Below are positions 5,892 to 7,313 of a DNA stretch of 7,313 nt, piece after piece. Where the stretch lies: the NCBI GenBank assembly GCA_937907435.1, contig CALCIA010000101.1:1-7313 (forward strand), read 5' to 3'. The notes under the pieces were generated by a model that saw only the letters and a list, made by a program, of their open reading frames with translations, made no database searches and was not told the origin of the DNA. The stretch is from an uncultured Actinomycetes bacterium (GTDB taxonomy: Bacteria; Actinomycetota; Thermoleophilia; Solirubrobacterales; 70-9). Numbering within the stretch: position 1 is the stretch's first letter; each line of letters begins with the position of its first letter. The position numbers and the translations under genes were made by a program.

Positions 5892-6319
5892 ACCTCCATC
5901 CGCAGCCTGATCCGGGTGCCGGAGGCGCTGCTGTCGATCGCCACGTCGTCGCAGAGCCGGTTGGCGATGTAGAGGCCGCGGCCGTGCTCGGTCGCCGGGT
6001 CGGGGCGCACCTGGCCGACGGTCGAATCGGTGATCGTGCCCGCGTCGGCGACCTCGACGAAGATCGCGTCCTCCTCCCGCCACACCGAGGCGAGGCCGCG
6101 TCCGCCGCCATGCAGGACGCTGTTCGCGGCGAGCTCCGAGGCGGCCACGACCAGGTCGTTGGTGCGGCCCGGCGCCAGGCCTGCCGCGGTGGCCGCGGCG
6201 GCGACGAGGGCGCGGACGTCATGCAGGTCGTCGAGCCCGAACTCCTGCCGGCGTGCCTTCAGCGGCGCCAGGGAGAAGCCGGCGTGGAGCGCGTTCCTAT
6301 CCGTCCGGGTCGCCTGCAT
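5888..6319 (-). CDS. RsbW-like anti-sigma serine kinase (HATPase_c)
   Basis: The 143-residue protein is one GHKL ATPase domain of the kind that binds a sigma factor or phosphorylates a STAS partner. The N box is SELAANSVLHGGG (residues 61-73, Asn66 for magnesium). The G1 box is VADAGTITD (90-98, Asp92 for adenine). The G2 region is EHGRGLYIANRL (111-122). The domain closes with SGTRIRLRMEV. It lacks a histidine-kinase dimerisation domain, and its length matches RsbW/SpoIIAB-type proteins. Its TAG stop shares CTAG with the phosphatase stop, a 4-bp convergent overlap. ATG 6319 is chosen; GGGGG lies only 2 nt upstream, too close for a normal ribosome site. soxR ends 51 bp upstream on the same strand. 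Neither a sigma factor nor a STAS gene is in the window, so the target is unknown. Confidence 0.9.
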   Translation of the reverse strand: MQATRTDRNALHAGFSLAPLKARRQEFGLDDLHDVRALVAAAATAAGLAPGRTNDLVVAASELAANSVLHGGGRGLASVWREEDAIFVEVADAGTITDSTVGQVRPDPATEHGRGLYIANRLCDDVAIDSSASGTRIRLRMEV

Positions 6320-6325
6320 GTCCCC

Positions 6326-6353
6326 CGGCTACCCGGCTGCACGGGAGCCACAA
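6326..6353 (-). promoter_or_regulatory. Possible promoter of the RsbW-like kinase
   Basis: On the minus strand TTGTGG (6348-6353) and TAGCCG (6326-6331) are 16 bp apart, and TAGCCG ends 6 nt before ATG 6319. This repeats the leaderless geometry seen at other genes here, but the last -10 base is G instead of T and the -35 is a half match. A second TTGACA (6369-6374, overlapping the soxR stop) has no matching -10 box. Read-through from soxR is the alternative. Confidence 0.28.
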
Positions 6354-6370
6354 CATCTGAGTTTGCTTTG

Positions 6371-6850
6371 TCAACCTTTTGTGACAGAGCCGGGCTGAGA
6401 CGGCCGGGGGTCGCCCAGCCAGTAGCGCGGGCCGGAGCCGAAATGGGCGGCGCGGTCGCCCGGGTTCGCCAGCTTGCAGCGGTCGAGCGAGAGGCAGCCG
6501 CAGCCGATGCACTCGGTGAGGCCCTCCTTGAGGCGTTCCAGCTCCGCGATCTGCTCGTCGATGCGCCCGCGCCAGGTGGCCGACAACCGCGACCAGTCCT
6601 TGCGTTTGGGGGCGCCGTGCGGCGGCAGCTTGGCCAGCTCGACGGCGATCTCGTCGAGGCTGAGGCCGACCTTCTGGGCGAAGACGATGAAGGCGATGCG
6701 CCGCAGCACCGGGCGGGGATAACGGCGGTGATGTCCGGAGCCCTCCCGCTCGGCCGCCGAGATCAGGCCGCGCTCTTCGTAATAACGGAGCGCGGAGGAG
6801 GCGACGCCGCTGCGCCGCGCGGTCTCGGAGATGGTCAGCAGTTCGGACAC
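6371..6850 (-). CDS. soxR: SoxR, redox-sensing MerR-family regulator
   Basis: From GTG 6850 the protein has 159 residues. The MerR DNA-binding region is LLTISETARRSGVASSALRY (residues 4-23) followed by YEERGLI and the wing. A dimerisation helix runs about 93-111. The iron-sulfur loop is CIGCGCLSLDRC, with cysteines 114, 117, 119 and 125, matching the SoxR C-x2-C-x-C-x5-C ligand set for a [2Fe-2S] cluster. Oxidation of that cluster, in actinomycetes often by redox-cycling compounds, switches on target promoters. An ATG at 6904 would add 18 non-homologous residues and put the operator inside the gene, so GTG 6850 is preferred. The gene is divergent from the DUF5519 gene and 51 bp upstream of the kinase. 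Its own -10 may be TAAGCT (6864-6869), inside the dyad, implying autoregulation. The C-terminal tail PRYWLGDPRPSQPGSVTKG is unremarkable. Confidence 0.95.
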   Translation of the reverse strand: MSELLTISETARRSGVASSALRYYEERGLISAAEREGSGHHRRYPRPVLRRIAFIVFAQKVGLSLDEIAVELAKLPPHGAPKRKDWSRLSATWRGRIDEQIAELERLKEGLTECIGCGCLSLDRCKLANPGDRAAHFGSGPRYWLGDPRPSQPGSVTKG

Positions 6851-6854
6851 GACC

Positions 6855-6885
6855 TTGACTTCAAGCTTACTTGAACTTGTACCGT
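6855..6885 (+). promoter_or_regulatory. SoxR-type promoter with 19-bp spacer and operator
   Basis: TTGACT (-35, 6855-6860) and TACCGT (-10, 6880-6885) are 19 bp apart, the over-long spacing typical of MerR-family activation. A dyad TTCAAG-CTTA-CTTGAA (6860-6875) fills the spacer. It matches the known SoxR box core TCAAG-TTAA-CTTGA at all five bases of both half-sites, and it sits in the same register relative to the -35 as in the enterobacterial soxS promoter. The -10 ends 6 nt before ATG 6892, so the transcript should be leaderless. The dyad also covers the soxR promoter region on the other strand. Confidence 0.85.
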
Positions 6886-6891
6886 CGCCAG

Positions 6892-7221
6892 ATGATGAAA
6901 CCAAGCGAACGCATAACCGCAGAGGTCACCAGTTGGGACGGGGTCGAGGCAGGCCTGGGAAAACGGGGCGAGTTCGGCTTCCGCCTCGGCCACCGAGAGC
7001 TCGGCCACCTGCACGGCGACCACGCCGCCCACTTCTCCTTCCCCCGAGCCCGCTGGGAGGAGCTCGCCGCCGAAGGCCGCATCGTCGAGCACCCGGTCTT
7101 CCCGGGCAAACACGGCCCGGCGGCAAGGCGGATCGACGACGAGACTGATGTCGAGGACGTGATCGCCTTGATGCGGATCAACTATGAGGCGGCGCGGGAG
7201 CGGAGTGGGCGGGAGGTGTGA
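6892..7221 (+). CDS. DUF5519 / luciferase-domain family protein, predicted SoxR target
   Basis: The 109-residue protein fits the small DUF5519 (luciferase-domain) family as I recall it. It has an N-terminal ERITAEVTSWDGVE, then FRLGHRELGHLHGDHAAHFSFPRA (about residues 30-53; His34, 39, 41, 45 and 48), EGRIVEHPVFPG (61-72), and a C-terminal DVEDVIALMRINYE helix (86-99). Despite the family name no enzymatic reaction is established that I know of; the histidine cluster could bind a metal or cofactor (inference). There is no signal peptide or membrane segment. ATG 6892 is followed by ATG 6895. I chose 6892 because the SoxR-type -10 box ends 6 nt before it and no ribosome site is present. A TTG at 6871 is rejected because it lies inside the operator. 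The gene stands alone, with the 58-bp palindromic element 45 bp downstream. Confidence 0.82.
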   Translation: MMKPSERITAEVTSWDGVEAGLGKRGEFGFRLGHRELGHLHGDHAAHFSFPRARWEELAAEGRIVEHPVFPGKHGPAARRIDDETDVEDVIALMRINYEAARERSGREV

Positions 7222-7233
7222 CGCCGAGGGTCC

Positions 7234-7248
7234 CGGCCGGTGCGGCCG
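7234..7248 (+). terminator. Short GC hairpin after the DUF5519 gene
   Basis: CGGCCG (7234-7239) and CGGCCG (7243-7248) can pair around GTG, 12 bp past the stop codon. The loop is very short and no T-run follows. This or the larger palindrome at 7267 could mark the transcript end. Confidence 0.25.
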
Positions 7249-7266
7249 TCCGAGATGGCGCGGGGT

Positions 7267-7313
7267 GTCCTGGGCTCCTCATGGGGGTCCTGGCAGGCTG
7301 TGACCCCCATGAG
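7267..7313. repeat. 58-bp palindromic element, copy 2 (inverted, cut by window end)
   Basis: The complete left arm (7267-7289) is identical to that of copy 1. The loop CTGGCAGGCTGT (7290-7301) is the exact reverse complement of the copy 1 loop, and the first 12 nt of the right arm (7302-7313) match before the window ends. Copy 2 is therefore copy 1 in the opposite orientation, with no mismatch over the 47 visible bases. It lies downstream of the DUF5519 gene, whereas copy 1 lies upstream of a gene, so its position is not tied to one end of a transcript. Confidence 0.92.

Noticed and set aside
3363..6083. A 906-codon open frame on the minus strand ending in the cupin and running antisense through the phosphatase gene.
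   Set aside because: Only the last ~155 codons look like a protein family. The rest is Arg/Asp/Gly/Val-rich antisense of a clear PAS-PAS-GAF-PP2C gene, as expected when high GC suppresses stop codons.
6851..6904. An ATG at 6904 giving SoxR 18 more N-terminal residues.
   Set aside because: The extra residues are unlike SoxR proteins and their codons are the operator and promoter of the divergent gene; GTG 6850 is the better start.

Overview
This window is very GC-rich, with codons strongly biased to G or C in the third position. Its gene content suits a high-GC actinomycete: a SoxR regulator with a divergent target, a multi-sensor PP2C phosphatase with an RsbW-like kinase, a 14-helix DHA2 exporter and a DUF5519 protein. 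Several genes appear to start at the transcription start point, with an actinobacterial TANNNT box 6-7 nt before the start codon. A Thermoleophilia/Solirubrobacterales-type host is my best guess, but nothing in the window proves it. No tRNA, rRNA, CRISPR array or complete transposon is visible.

Layout. Positions 1-214 hold no gene: interlocking GTGACG/CCGG repeats (2-77, possibly the end of an insertion sequence) and a perfect 58-bp palindromic element (130-187). Next comes a stand-alone GroES-like gene (+, 215-565), which converges on a membrane diguanylate cyclase (-, 604-1689); a hairpin containing both stop codons separates them. Upstream of the cyclase on the same strand are a DHA2/EmrB-QacA-type exporter (-, 1807-3285) and a small cupin (-, 3363-3830). 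Back to back with the cupin is a large PAS-PAS-GAF-PP2C phosphatase (+, 3873-5891). It runs into an RsbW-like HATPase kinase (-, 5888-6319), the two stop codons sharing the palindrome CTAG. Upstream of the kinase on the same strand is soxR (-, 6371-6850). Divergent from soxR is a small DUF5519/luciferase-domain gene (+, 6892-7221). The window ends inside a second, inverted copy of the 58-bp element (7267-7313, cut by the edge).

How the genes may work together. The phosphatase and kinase have the two enzyme activities of a partner-switching stress circuit, but the STAS anti-anti-sigma substrate and the sigma factor are not here. The soxR/DUF5519 intergenic region is the clearest regulatory site. 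A SoxR-type dyad fills a 19-bp spacer between TTGACT and TACCGT, in the same register as the enterobacterial soxS promoter, and the downstream ATG lies where transcription should begin. This makes the DUF5519 protein a predicted direct SoxR target. soxR may also be co-transcribed with the kinase, linking redox sensing to general stress control.

The best candidates for undescribed biology are the 58-bp palindromic element, the SoxR-DUF5519 pair, and the compact back-to-back promoter between the cupin and the phosphatase.
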